Assembly (NCBI RefSeq): GCF_011303555.1
Contig: NZ_CP049868.1
Span: forward strand, 4,588,001-4,652,000
From: Pedobacter sp. HDW13
Lineage (GTDB): Bacteria > Bacteroidota > Bacteroidia > Sphingobacteriales > Sphingobacteriaceae
DNA: 64,000 nucleotides
Direction of reading: 5' to 3'
Within the stretch, counting starts at the first letter, position 1, and each line of letters opens with the position of its first letter. Both the position numbers and the translations under genes were made by a program. Positions 9,826-19,513 of the stretch are shown piece by piece. The notes under the pieces are model-generated. The model had not been told where the DNA came from and made no database searches. It saw only the letters and a program-made list of their open reading frames with translations.

Positions 9826-12800
9826 ATGAAAATATTAAATAAACGTTTGGTTACGCTTTTTTGTAGTTTACTGTTGCTGGTTCAACTGGTAAACGCGCAG
9901 GAGGGTAACAAATATTTTAGGAATATTTCTGTAGAAAAAGGTTTATCGCAAAGTACTGTTTTTTCCATCAAACAAGATAGCCTGGGTTTTATCTGGATGG
10001 CCACGCAAGATGGCTTAAACCGCTACGATAGTAAAGGTTTTAAAGTTTACCGCCCGGTTGATGGGATAAGAACGGACTGCAATCGCACTATATCCGATGC
10101 CTGTTTGTCGATCATAAAGGGGTAATGTGGATTGGCGGCAACCAGGGTGTTAGCCGTTATAACTATGCTTCCGATGATTTTGTAAATTATAAACTTCCGG
10201 GCAGCCTGGGCGAGTGGTATATCTCATCAATAACAGAAGATGCCGCACACAGTATCTGGGCAACCACCATAACAGGCAGTGTGTTTAGGCTTAGCACCGG
10301 TGCGTCGCAGTTTAAGCAGGTTAATTTTGATGCCGTAGAGCATGGCATAAAAAAAATCACCTACATCAGTGCCTGGAACAAAAATATGTTAATAGGTACC
10401 GATGTTGGCCTTTTTGAATTTAACGGACAAGGCCGTCGCCTTAAAAAGCTAAATTTAGGTATAGATAAGCCTGCTATAAACGATGTAAATATAGATGGCA
10501 GTAATTTATGGGCAGCTACAGAAGGGAACGGACTAATTAAATACGAAACCCCAAATGGTAAGCTTACCTTTTTTAACCACCAGTCGGCCAAAAATAGCAT
10601 TGTCGATAACAACGTAAGGTGCGTAGGGAAAGATGATGCAGGTAACTTCTGGCTGGGTACTTTTAAAGGCTTATCCATTCTGAACCCCAATACTAATACT
10701 TTAGAAAATTATTTTCATCAAATTTCCCAGCCATACACCATCAGTCAGAATTCGGTGCGTTGTTTTTTTAAAGACCGGCAAAATGGCATTTGGTTAGGTA
10801 CTTTTTATGGTGGGGTTAGCTATTATCATATAAACGATATCAAATTTAACCTGTTAAGTCAAAATACAGGTCGGTTATCTTTAAATGATGAGGTAATTAG
10901 TGTAATTAAGGAAGATGCGAGCGGTAATTTTTGGATCGGAACCAATGATAAGGGGCTAAATTACTGGAACAGGGCAGCCAATACCATCAGCTATTTTACC
11001 AGCAATGAAAACAATGCCAATAGCTTAAGTTCGAACAACATTAAAGCCATTGCTTTTGATGATAACCAAAATCTGCTGATAGGCATGCACAATGGTGGTT
11101 TTAACATCTTAAACCCTGCAACGAGTAACGTAAAAAGGTATCGCCATAACGAGCACGATCCGAATAGTATAGCCGGCGATCTGGTATATGGTATTTTGAA
11201 AGATTATAAAAGCCGAATCTGGATCGGAACACGCTCGGGCCTGGATCAGTTTAATCCCCAAAGTCAGACTTTTACGCACATTCATTTAGACAGGGCGGGC
11301 AAACGGCCGGCATCTGATGATATTACTTATCTTTTTGAAGACAGTAAACACCGGATCTGGATTGGTACTACCAATGGTATTACACTTTTCTATCCCGATA
11401 ACATGCTGTTTGATAATGAGCTGGCCAGGCTGTTGCACGAAGAAGTAATTAGTTGCATTACAGAAGATAAGCAGGGTAGGGTGTGGATTGGCTCGCGCGA
11501 AGGACTAATTTTGTACCAGGAGGCCCAGCAAACATTTGTAACCTATAAAGACCGCAAAGATTTTGTAAAAGGCACCATTTATGGTTTGCAGCCCGATAAC
11601 GAAGGCAATTTGTGGATTTCTACCAATAGGGGGCTCATTCGCTACAATCCAGATACCAAAACAGCACAGGCTTTTGATGAAAGCGACGGCTTACAGAACA
11701 ATCAGTTTAACGATTATGCTTTTTGCAAAGCCAGCGATGGTATGCTGTTGTTTGGCGGCATTAAAGGGCTTTCTTATTTCTATCCATCGGGCATTAAGCA
11801 GCAGCAGTTACCCTTAAAACTAACTTTTACGGGCTTAGCTGTTTTTAATAAGAACGTAACCAGTGGCGATGATACCAAAATACTCGAAAACCATATCGAT
11901 CAGAGTACCAGACTTAAATTTGCAGCCGAGTATAAACAATTTACCATCCATTTCAATACCTTCAATTACATTTCGGCCAACAGGACCAGATACCTGTATA
12001 AATTAGATGGTTTGGATAAAGACTGGCAAAGTACCGAAGACTTAAAAATAACCTATAACAACCTGAGGGCAGGCAGCTATAATTTTTTAATTAAAGCAGT
12101 AGGCCCTAACGGCGAAAACAGTGCCGTTCGATCGTTAAAAATTATAATTTCTCCGCCATGGTACAATGCTACCTGGTTTTATTTGCTCTTGTTAGCTATT
12201 GCAGCTACGGGTAGTTATATTGCGTACCGCATTATTTCTGAAAGGATTAAGGCTTTACAGCAGCTTAAACTGGAGCGGGTTGATAAAGAACGGGTTCGTT
12301 ACATCAATCAGGTGAAAATGGATTTCTTTACCAATGTTTCTCACGAATTAAGAACCCCGCTTACCCTGATTCTGGCACCTTTAGAGGAGCTGATTAAAAA
12401 ACCTTCTGACGATAAGCTGGTAACAAAACGGCATGAAATGATGCTGATCAATGCTAAACGCTTGTATAACCTGGTTGATCAGTTATTCGAATTTAGAAAA
12501 ACAGAAACAGGTACGCGGAAACTCAAAGTGGGCAAAAGCGATATTGTGAGCTTTATACATGAGATTTACGAGTCGTTTAAGCCACTCTCAGAAAAAAATC
12601 AGATACAATATACTTACCACTCAACTGAGGCTAAATTATCTTTCTATTTCGATAATGATGCCATGGAGAAAATATTGTTCAATCTCTTATCCAACGCATT
12701 TAAATATACGCGGGCGCATAACAAAATCAATGTCGAATTGGCTACGCAAAACAACTTTGCCATTATTACCGTAACCGATACGGGTGTGGGTATTGCCGCC

Positions 12801-13877
12801 AATGAGATTGCAAAGGTTTTCGATCGTTTTTATCAGGTTAACAATCAGGAGATGAATTTAGGCTCGGGTGTTGGCCTGGCTTTTACCAAACGCCTGGTAG
12901 AGCTTCACCACGGGACTATTAAAGCCGAAAGTGAGCTTGGTAATGGAAGTTGCTTTACCATTGCCATTCCAATGGATGATACCGTTTATAATGATGATGT
13001 AAGGACCGAAACTACCCGTTACGAACTATCGATTGTAACAGATGAAGAAGCCCTTGCCGAAAATAACCAGATTTACGCCGAGCAAACGCTAACAACCGGC
13101 CCAGTAGAAAACGAAGGGCAAAGAAGCAGGTTGCTCTTAGTTGATGATAACAAGGAAATTTTAGACTACCTGCAGGATTATTTTAAAGAAAGTTATGAAA
13201 TTACCACTGCTTTTGATGGTAAGATGGCGCTCGATATTTTAGAGAAAGAACAATTCGATTTGGTAGTGAGTGATGTGATGATGCCTGAATTGGATGGATT
13301 GCACTTTTGTAAAAGATTGAAGCAGAATATTAATACTTCGCATATTCCGGTTGTGCTGCTCACCGCCAAAACAGAAGTTAGCCAGCAAATTAAAGGCCTG
13401 GAGATGGGTGCCGACGATTACATTACCAAGCCTTTTTCTATAGATATGCTGGGCGCTAAAATAGCCAGTCTGTTAAAATCGCGCAAACGTTTAAAAGAAT
13501 ATTACAGCGGAAGCAGAGAGGTTGTGCCGCAAAATTTAGCCTTTAACGCGCTCGACGAAGAATTTTTAAAAGAAGCAATTGAGATTGTAGAAAAATACCT
13601 GGCCGATTCTGACTTTTCTGTAGATAAATTTAGCCGGGAGATAGGCATGAGCCGTTCAAACCTTTATTTGAAGTTTAAGGCTATAACAGGCGAGTCGGCA
13701 ACCGATTTTATTAAAAGGATCAGGTTTAATAAAGCAGTCGAACTGATGCAAAGCAAACGATACACCATTGCACAAATTACCTATATGTGCGGTTTTAATT
13801 CGCCATCTTATTTCTCTACTGCATTTAAGCAGTATTATGGCTGTATGCCTAGCGAATATTTTGAAAAGAAAAGTTAA
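9826..13877 (+). CDS. Hybrid two-component system sensor/response regulator of the glycan locus (frameshifted near 10063)
   Basis: One-protein signalling system that senses oligosaccharide in the periplasm and activates the adjacent locus. The start at 9826 follows an A-rich stretch and gives a signal peptide ending VNAQ; an in-frame upstream start at 9790 would add residues before it. Domains in order: two-component-propeller repeats ('GFIWMATQDGLNRYD', 'VMWIGGNQGVSRYN' and many more), Y_Y_Y domain (about residues 700-775), one membrane helix (about 780-800), histidine kinase with 'FFTNVSHELRTPL', an ATPase module with 'TDTGVGI' and 'GSGVGLAF', a receiver with phospho-Asp in 'VVSDVMMPELDG', and an AraC-type DNA-binding domain at the C-terminus. 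The frame breaks at the GGG at 10063-10065. One added G gives 'PVDGDKNGLQSHYIRCLFVDHKG', a perfect propeller repeat, and a 1350-residue protein. The break is probably a sequencing error. Confidence 0.93.
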
Positions 13878-13917
13878 GCAGAAATAGGCGGTAGAAACGT
13901 TAAATTATTCTTTTTTC

Positions 13918-13985
13918 TACTGGCTGGTGTCCGCACCTGCCAACTTCAGGTTACCTGTTTCGGTCGGTGAGACACCAACCGGTAG
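13918..13985. repeat. Palindromic intergenic repeat (copy 1)
   Basis: The ends CTACTGGCTGGTGTC and GACACCAACCGGTAG form an imperfect inverted repeat. A second possible hairpin, TCGGTCGGTG-AGA-CACCAACCGA-like, is nested at the right end. The same element recurs at 15798, 15919 and 16040, and as a partial copy at 19744. Confidence 0.85.
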
Positions 13986-14030
13986 ATTGCGGATATTTGA
14001 AGCCTGTTTAACGAAATAGCCGCAAAACAG

Positions 14031-14060
14031 AAAAGCCTCGATTTTCATCAAGGCTTTTTG
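14031..14060 (-). terminator. Terminator-like hairpin after tRNA-Leu copy 1
   Basis: AAAAGCCTCGAT-TTTC-ATCAAGGCTTTT, with one mismatch in the stem. Transcription of the tRNA pair runs on the minus strand, so this hairpin lies immediately downstream of tRNA-Leu. The second tRNA block has the perfectly paired version at 16131-16159. Confidence 0.75.
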
Positions 14061-14074
14061 TTCGATTTTTGTTG

Positions 14075-14158
14075 TACTCGGGGCGGGAATCGAACCCGCA
14101 CGCCTTTGAAAGCACAGGATTTTAAGTCCTGCGTGTCTACCAGTTCCACCACCCGAGC
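14075..14158 (-). tRNA. tRNA-Leu (anticodon TAA), copy 1
   Basis: An 84-nt minus-strand tRNA. Acceptor stem GCTCGGG pairs with CCCGAGT. The anticodon stem CAGGA/TCCTG holds loop CTTAAAA, giving anticodon TAA. A long variable arm identifies a class II tRNA, and the T arm is GCGGG-TTCGATT-CCCGC. The 3' CCA is not fully encoded (CAA follows the discriminator A). The cloverleaf is complete, unlike the second copy at 16177-16259. Confidence 0.97.
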
Positions 14159-14226
14159 ATTAGCCGCTACCGATCTCCATCGGCTTGGTTAACTTTAAAA
14201 TAAATGCCTTCGGTTAGGAAGGCATT

Positions 14227-14302
<76 letters not shown>

Positions 14303-14338
14303 AATTGAATACTGATGTGTTGTATTCCGTTGGGGTTG

Positions 14339-14369
14339 CAAATATAGAAATATAAATATCACTTTCAAA
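14339..14369 (-). promoter_or_regulatory. Promoter of tRNA block 1 (Bacteroidota type)
   Basis: Read on the minus strand, TTTG (14366-14369), exactly 19 bp, then TATATTTG (14339-14346), which fits the -33 TTTG / -7 TAnnTTTG consensus. It lies 37 bp upstream of the tRNA-Gly 5' end. The second tRNA block has the equivalent promoter at 16448-16477. Confidence 0.8.
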
Positions 14370-14691
14370 AATAATTTTATTTTTTTTGCGCTGATTGGTA
14401 AACTGAGGGGCTTTTTGCCCTAAATTAACAAGGGTGAGCCCTTATGTTTTTCTCTAATTTTTGATCTAAAATTTAAAGATTATCAGCGAGTTAAAAGCTG
14501 GCTTAACGAACGCAAATGTATGGGCTTATCAAGCTTGAAAAAAAATGAAATTATTTTTTTAGCCTGGTAAAAAGAACCGAAAATTTGTTCCGCTGTTTAG
14601 CGCATTTGCAACAATTGGTAGTTTTTTGAGTAATATTGGTGCCTTTGAATGATCAATATCTGTTAAAAAAACTAAAATAAATTAACCAGCC

Positions 14692-15144
14692 ATGAAATAC
14701 CATACCGTTGTTAAAGCCTTTTACGATTTAAGCCCGGATGAACTTTATCAGATTATGCGGCTTCGGATTGAGGTTTTTGTAATCGAACAACAGTGCTTTT
14801 ATCAGGATGCCGATAACAAAGACCAGCATTGCCACCACTTAATGCTTTTGAAAGATAACGAACTGGTAGCCTATGCGAGGATTGTTCCGGCAGGGCTTTC
14901 ATTTGAAGAAGCCTCTATTGGAAGGGTAATTACCAGTGCGCAGGTGAGGGGTACCGGAGCAGGAAAAATATTAATGAAAGTAGCAATTCAAACCTGCAGG
15001 CAGCTTTTCGGTAATGTTCCGATCCGTATTGGTGCCCAAACTTATGCCAAAGCATTTTATGCGTCGCTGGGTTTTGAAGCATCGGGTAGTGAGTTTATGG
15101 AAGATGGGATACCACATATCGAAATGGTGACTAAACCGCTATAA
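14692..15144 (+). CDS. elaA: ElaA-family GNAT acetyltransferase
   Basis: A 150-residue GNAT-fold acyl-CoA N-acyltransferase. The N-terminal pattern 'LRIEVFVIEQQCFYQDADNKD' is the ElaA signature, followed by 'LVAYARIVPAG', then the acetyl-CoA binding loop 'SAQVRGTGAGKILM', and a C-terminal 'AKAFYASLGFEASGSEFMEDGIPHIEM'. The physiological substrate of ElaA is not established. It lies alone between two copies of a tRNA-Gly/tRNA-Leu block, so recombination between those copies would remove it together with the next gene. Confidence 0.9.
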   Translation: MKYHTVVKAFYDLSPDELYQIMRLRIEVFVIEQQCFYQDADNKDQHCHHLMLLKDNELVAYARIVPAGLSFEEASIGRVITSAQVRGTGAGKILMKVAIQTCRQLFGNVPIRIGAQTYAKAFYASLGFEASGSEFMEDGIPHIEMVTKPL

Positions 15145-15336
15145 AGGCTTTTGTTTGGTGGTTTGATTGCCTTTATCACCAAATACCTTATTAACAGAAA
15201 GATTCTCTAACCATGTAGAATATTTATGGACTACAATAAAGTATATCCCTTTATATAATTAGTATTTTTATTCATGCTTATCTGTTGCTGCCCAGGCAGT
15301 AAACCTGAGGATGGAGTTTAATAAATAGCTAAGATT

Positions 15337-15789
15337 ATGGTAAAAAATAAATTACTACGAATGGACAATGTGGGCATTGTTGTAGAATCACTGGATAATG
15401 CCATCTCATTTTTTTCTGAATTAGGCCTTAAGCTCGAAGGGCGGGGTATGGTAGAAGGAGAGTGGGCAGGGAATGTTACCGGGCTGGGGTCTCAAAGTGT
15501 TGAGATTGCAATGATGGTTACTCCTGATGGTCACAGTAGGCTTGAAATTTCGCGGTTTCTTAGTCCGCCTACTATTGCCGATCACCGAACTGCTCCTGTA
15601 AATGCGCTCGGTTACTTACGCGTTATGTTTACTGTTGAAAATATTGATGAGGTAGTTTCCAGACTCATTAAGCACGGTGCTGAGCTGGTTGGCGAGATCG
15701 TGCAGTACGAAAATTCTTATCGCCTTTGCTACATCCGGGGAACTGAAGGAATACTCATAGGTCTGGCCGAACAGCTGGGTAATAAATAA
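15337..15789 (+). CDS. VOC-superfamily (glyoxalase/dioxygenase-fold) protein
   Basis: A 150-residue protein with the vicinal-oxygen-chelate fold: 'MDNVGIVVESLDNAISFFSELGLKLEGRG' at the start, a central 'LEISRF', and a C-terminal half with 'RVMFTVENIDEVVSRLIKHGAELVGEIVQYENSYRLCYIRGTEGILIGLAEQ'. The usual first-metal His of glyoxalase I is replaced by Asn in 'MDNVGI', so the metal site may be incomplete. Members act on varied small molecules (glyoxalase, antibiotic resistance, isomerases), and function cannot be set from sequence. It lies between the duplicated tRNA blocks. Confidence 0.85.
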   Translation: MVKNKLLRMDNVGIVVESLDNAISFFSELGLKLEGRGMVEGEWAGNVTGLGSQSVEIAMMVTPDGHSRLEISRFLSPPTIADHRTAPVNALGYLRVMFTVENIDEVVSRLIKHGAELVGEIVQYENSYRLCYIRGTEGILIGLAEQLGNK

Positions 15790-15797
15790 GCTGTTAC

Positions 15798-16108
15798 CTA
15801 CTGGCTGGTGTCTGCACCTGCCAGCTTCAGGTTGTCTGTTTTGGTCGGTGAGACACCAACCGATAGGGCACGGATATTTGAATGTTGTTCAGGCATGGAG
15901 AAAGTTTGTTCTATGTACCTACTGGCTGGTGTCTGCAGCTGCCAGCTTTAGGTTGCCTGTTTCGGTCGGTGAGACACCAACCGATAGGGCACGGATATTT
16001 GAATGTTGTTTAGGCCCGGCGAAAATCTGTTCGATGCATCTACTGGCTGGTGTCCACACCTGCCAGCTTCAGGTTATCTACTTCGGTCGGTGAGACACCG
16101 ACCAATAG
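15798..16108. repeat. Tandem repeat with 121-bp period built on the palindromic element
   Basis: The palindromic element starts at 15798, 15919 and 16040, exactly 121 bp apart. The linker 'GGCACGGATATTTGAATGTTG' is also conserved between copies 1 and 2. The third copy runs straight into the terminator and the second tRNA block. An 81-codon open frame across it simply reads the repeat twice and is not a gene. Confidence 0.9.
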
Positions 16109-16130
16109 ATCGAAAACGGCTATAAAACAC

Positions 16131-16159
16131 AAAAGCCTTGATTTTCATCAAGGCTTTTA
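16131..16159 (-). terminator. Intrinsic terminator after tRNA-Leu copy 2
   Basis: AAAAGCCTTGAT-TTTC-ATCAAGGCTTTT, a perfect stem. It lies just downstream of tRNA-Leu copy 2 on the minus strand and is the better-paired counterpart of the hairpin at 14031-14060. Confidence 0.8.
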
Positions 16160-16176
16160 GTTCGATTCTTTTGTTG

Positions 16177-16259
16177 TACTCGGGCGGGAATCGAACCCGC
16201 ACGCCTTTGAAAGCACAGGATTTTAAGTCCTGCGTGTCTACCAGTTCCACCACCCGAGC
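16177..16259 (-). tRNA. tRNA-Leu (anticodon TAA), copy 2, lacking one base of the acceptor/T-arm junction
   Basis: Identical to the copy at 14075-14158 across the body of the tRNA except that the plus-strand GGGG at the acceptor/T-arm junction is GGG (16182-16184). On the tRNA strand CCCGCCCCGAGT becomes CCCGCCCGAGT. Without that base either the acceptor or the T stem loses a pair, which should impair folding and charging. The lesion is the same kind as in six protein genes of this window, so an under-called G run is the likelier explanation; real decay of a redundant copy is possible. Confidence 0.9.
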
Positions 16260-16333
16260 ATTAGCCGCTGCCGATATCCATCGGCTTGGTTAACTTTAAA
16301 ATTAAATGCCTTCTGGTAGGAAGGCATTTTTTT

Positions 16334-16409
<76 letters not shown>

Positions 16410-16447
16410 ATTTACAAAACTGATGTTGTTGTTTCGTTTTGGTGATG

Positions 16448-16477
16448 CAAATATAGGCAGATTTATATATCTGTCAA
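16448..16477 (-). promoter_or_regulatory. Promoter of tRNA block 2
   Basis: On the minus strand, TTG (16475-16477), 19 bp, then TATATTTG (16448-16455). This is the same spacing and position relative to tRNA-Gly as in block 1, so both copies should be transcribed. Confidence 0.75.
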
Positions 16478-16503
16478 GAGATTTTTTATTAAAAATTTAA
16501 TAT

Positions 16504-16992
16504 TTAGTTTAAATTGCTGGCTTTCAGTACTAGTAAAATTAAATCAGTTTCAAATCCTTTTGCCTGAAGGTAGCTCATCAGCTTCATTTTTCTTTTAAAG
16601 GGATCATTTTCGCTCAAACTTTCTGCTTTTTTTACCGCTAGTTTTTCTAAAGTAAGCAGGTAATCGTCTTCATCCAAACTATAAATTGCTTTTTGCAGCA
16701 TCTTATCCGGAACGCCTTTCAGCTTTAAACCCTGTTTAATTTTTACCCGGCCCCAATGTTTAATGTTAAATTTACCCGAAGCATAATTGAGAGCAAACCT
16801 TTCTTCATTTAAAAAATTATTTAAAATAAGCTCGGTAATTATTTCTTCCAGCTCGTCGCCCCGCATGCCCAGGTCTAACAATTTGCTACGCACTTCCTTT
16901 TGTGAGCGTTCCTGGTAGGCGCAAAAACTTTCGGCCTTGGCCAATGCCTGCTTTTTATCTAATATTATGGTGTCTTGTTTACCGCTTTTCAT
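16504..16992 (-). CDS. recX: Regulatory protein RecX
   Basis: Modulator of RecA filaments. The 162-residue alpha-helical protein has the RecX three-helix repeats: 'AYQERSQKEVRSKLLDLGM', 'ELILNNFLNEERFALNYASGKFNIKHWGRVKIKQGLKLKGV', and 'FKRKMKLMSYLQAKGFETDLI'. Length and the 'LNEERFA' core are typical. recA is not in the window, and RecX genes are often unlinked from recA in this phylum. It is divergent from murF-alr, with 61 bp between them. Confidence 0.92.
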   Translation of the reverse strand: MKSGKQDTIILDKKQALAKAESFCAYQERSQKEVRSKLLDLGMRGDELEEIITELILNNFLNEERFALNYASGKFNIKHWGRVKIKQGLKLKGVPDKMLQKAIYSLDEDDYLLTLEKLAVKKAESLSENDPFKRKMKLMSYLQAKGFETDLILLVLKASNLN

Positions 16993-17053
16993 AATTAATT
17001 ACTGAAATTCGTAAAAATATAAACGATTACCCTATTTTCTGAATAAAAATAGC

Positions 17054-19513
17054 ATGCAAAACCCGATATACACCATTGCCAGAATAGCCGAAATTTTAAA
17101 TGCAGATGCCAAATTGATTGACAAAGAGGTGCTTATCCAGTATTTGGTAATCGATAGCCGCTCCGTGCTCGTTCCGGAAAATTCTATATTTTTTGCCCTC
17201 GCCGCGCATCGCGATGGCCATGAGTTTATAAAAGATGCTTATGCTAAAGAGATCCGTAATTTCGTAATTACTGACGAAAAGTATATTTCACAATATCCAG
17301 ATTGCAATTTTTTAAAGGTTAACGATGCACTGGCAGCCTTGCAACAACTGGCAATTGAACACCGCAGGCAATTTAACCTTAAAACCATTGGTATTACCGG
17401 CAGTAACGGCAAAACCATTGTGAAAGAATGGCTGTACCAGCTCCTGGCCGCCGATTTTAATATTGTTAAAAGCCCTAAAAGTTATAATTCGCAAATTGGT
17501 GTACCGCTTTCGGTATGGCAAATTGAGGAGAGTCATACTTTAGGCATTTTTGAAGCAGGTATTTCTGCCGTAAATGAAATGGAAAGTCTGGCAAAGATTA
17601 TTCAGCCCCAAATTGGGATTTTAACCAATATTGGCGAAGCACATGCCGAAGGTTTTAGTTCGAAAAAGGAAAAGCTGACTGAAAAACTCAGGCTTTTTAA
17701 AGATAGTGAGCTTTTTATCTATTCGCCCGAGTATGTAAGCGAAGTGAGTTTTAAAGAGTTGCCCGGGAAAAAACAATTTAGCTGGAGCAGTAAACAAGCT
17801 GCCGATTTACAGATAATTGCGGTAGAACCTATTAAAGGTAACTGTTACTTAAGGGCCATTTACCAGGATAGGGAAATAGAATGCATGCTGCCTTTTAAAG
17901 ATAAGGCTTCGATTGAGAACGGCATGATTTGCTGGGCTACTTTGCTTGCTTTGGGCTACACGCCCGAACAGGCCGATTTGCGTTTAGAGAAACTGAGCCA
18001 TGTGAGCATGCGCCTCGAACTGAAGAATGGCATTAACCAGTGTTCCATTATCGACGATTCGTACAGTGCCGATATTTCTTCGCTTGCCATTGCCCTCGAT
18101 TTTCTGAACCAACAGAACCAACATGCACGGAAAACTGTTATTCTTTCCGAATTATTCGAAACCGGAAGAGATGACCTCGATTTATATACCGAAATAGCCG
18201 AATTGCTATTGCAGAAAAAGGTAAATCGCTTAATCGGGATCGGAACACACATTGCACGTTTTGCCGATCTTTTTAAGTTCGAAACCCAGTTTTTTGACTA
18301 TACCAATGCCTTTGTTGAAGCTTTTCCAGGCTTGCAGTTTAGTCACGAAACCATTTTGGTAAAAGGAGCGAGGCGCTTCGAATTTGGCCGGATTAGTAAA
18401 CTCCTCACGCAGAAAATACACGATACGGTTTTAGAGATCGATTTGAACGCCATGGTGGGTAACCTCCAGTTTTACCGCTCTAAAATTAAACCTGGCGTTA
18501 AAATGATGGCCATGGTAAAAGCCTTTTCGTATGGTAGCGGTAGTTTTGAGATTGCCAACTTACTGCAATTTCATAAAGTAGATTACCTGGCGGTAGCTTA
18601 CGCTGATGAGGGTATAGCCCTGCGCAAAGCAGGAATTACTTTGCCGATTATGGTAATGAGTCCCGAAGAATCTGCTTTCGAAGCCATTATTAAACATCGG
18701 CTAGAGCCCGAAATTTACAGCATCGAAATTCTGAACAGTTTTATAAATGTGCTTTCTGATTACGATTTCGATTATCCCATTCACATTAAGATTGATAGCG
18801 GGATGCACCGTTTAGGTTTCGATCAAGCAGAAATTACCACCTTAACCGGCTTGTTAAAAGATAATGCTAAAGTAAAAGTACAAAGCATTTTCTCACATCT
18901 CGTGGCCAGTGGAGAGGCCGAGCATGATGGTTTTACCCAACAGCAAATAGCGCGGTTTAAAGAAATGGCCAAACAATTAACCGATGTTTTAATTTACAAA
19001 CCTCTATTGCATATCGCCAATACCTCGGGCATTTCGCGCTGGCCCGAAGGCCAAATGGATATGGTACGCCTGGGCATTGGTTTGTATGGCTTCGATTCTG
19101 CATTGCCCAATAATCGTGGCCTGCAAACCGTTATGGTGCTTAAAACTACGGTTAGTCAGGTAAAAACACTCGAACCCGGCGAAACAGTAGGTTATAGCCG
19201 GAAAGGAATTATGCCTGAGGGTGGAAAGATTGCAACCGTAAAAATTGGCTATGCCGATGGTTATAGCAGGGCTTTTGGTAATGGGGTAGGTAAAATGCTC
19301 ATTAATGGTAATCTGGTGCCCACAATAGGTTCTATTTGCATGGATATGACCATGCTCGATATTACAGGGATTGATGTTAAAGCCGGCGATGAAGCCATCG
19401 TATTTAATAAAGAGCACACCATTATGCAGTTAGCCAGCGAGGTAAATACCATTCCCTACGAGATTTTAACCAACATTTCGCAAAGGGTTAAGCGTGTTTA
19501 TTTTTACGAATAG
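17054..19513 (+). CDS. Bifunctional UDP-MurNAc-tripeptide:D-Ala-D-Ala ligase / alanine racemase
   Basis: Fusion of MurF and Alr, a known arrangement in Bacteroidota that couples making D-alanine to adding D-Ala-D-Ala to the peptidoglycan precursor in the cytoplasm. The N-terminal half is MurF: ATP-binding loop 'GITGSNGKT' near residue 112, then 'GIFEAGISAVNEM', 'GILTNIGEAHAEGF' and 'IIDDSYSADISSL'. The C-terminal half is a fold-type III alanine racemase: PLP lysine Lys489 in 'MMAMVKAFSYGSG', then 'IHIKIDSGMHRLGF', 'HIANTSGI' and 'GYSRKG...KIGYADGYSR' with the catalytic tyrosine, and 'GSICMDM'. The MurF half has 'GKTIVKEW' where many MurF proteins have GKTTTK. The full length of 819 residues fits the fusion. 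Confidence 0.95.
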   Translation: MQNPIYTIARIAEILNADAKLIDKEVLIQYLVIDSRSVLVPENSIFFALAAHRDGHEFIKDAYAKEIRNFVITDEKYISQYPDCNFLKVNDALAALQQLAIEHRRQFNLKTIGITGSNGKTIVKEWLYQLLAADFNIVKSPKSYNSQIGVPLSVWQIEESHTLGIFEAGISAVNEMESLAKIIQPQIGILTNIGEAHAEGFSSKKEKLTEKLRLFKDSELFIYSPEYVSEVSFKELPGKKQFSWSSKQAADLQIIAVEPIKGNCYLRAIYQDREIECMLPFKDKASIENGMICWATLLALGYTPEQADLRLEKLSHVSMRLELKNGINQCSIIDDSYSADISSLAIALDFLNQQNQHARKTVILSELFETGRDDLDLYTEIAELLLQKKVNRLIGIGTHIARFADLFKFETQFFDYTNAFVEAFPGLQFSHETILVKGARRFEFGRISKLLTQKIHDTVLEIDLNAMVGNLQFYRSKIKPGVKMMAMVKAFSYGSGSFEIANLLQFHKVDYLAVAYADEGIALRKAGITLPIMVMSPEESAFEAIIKHRLEPEIYSIEILNSFINVLSDYDFDYPIHIKIDSGMHRLGFDQAEITTLTGLLKDNAKVKVQSIFSHLVASGEAEHDGFTQQQIARFKEMAKQLTDVLIYKPLLHIANTSGISRWPEGQMDMVRLGIGLYGFDSALPNNRGLQTVMVLKTTVSQVKTLEPGETVGYSRKGIMPEGGKIATVKIGYADGYSRAFGNGVGKMLINGNLVPTIGSICMDMTMLDITGIDVKAGDEAIVFNKEHTIMQLASEVNTIPYEILTNISQRVKRVYFYE

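Noticed and set aside
15848-16093. 81-codon open frame between the VOC gene and the second tRNA block
   Set aside because: It reads the 121-bp repeat twice, so the same peptide segment appears twice; no other support for a gene.
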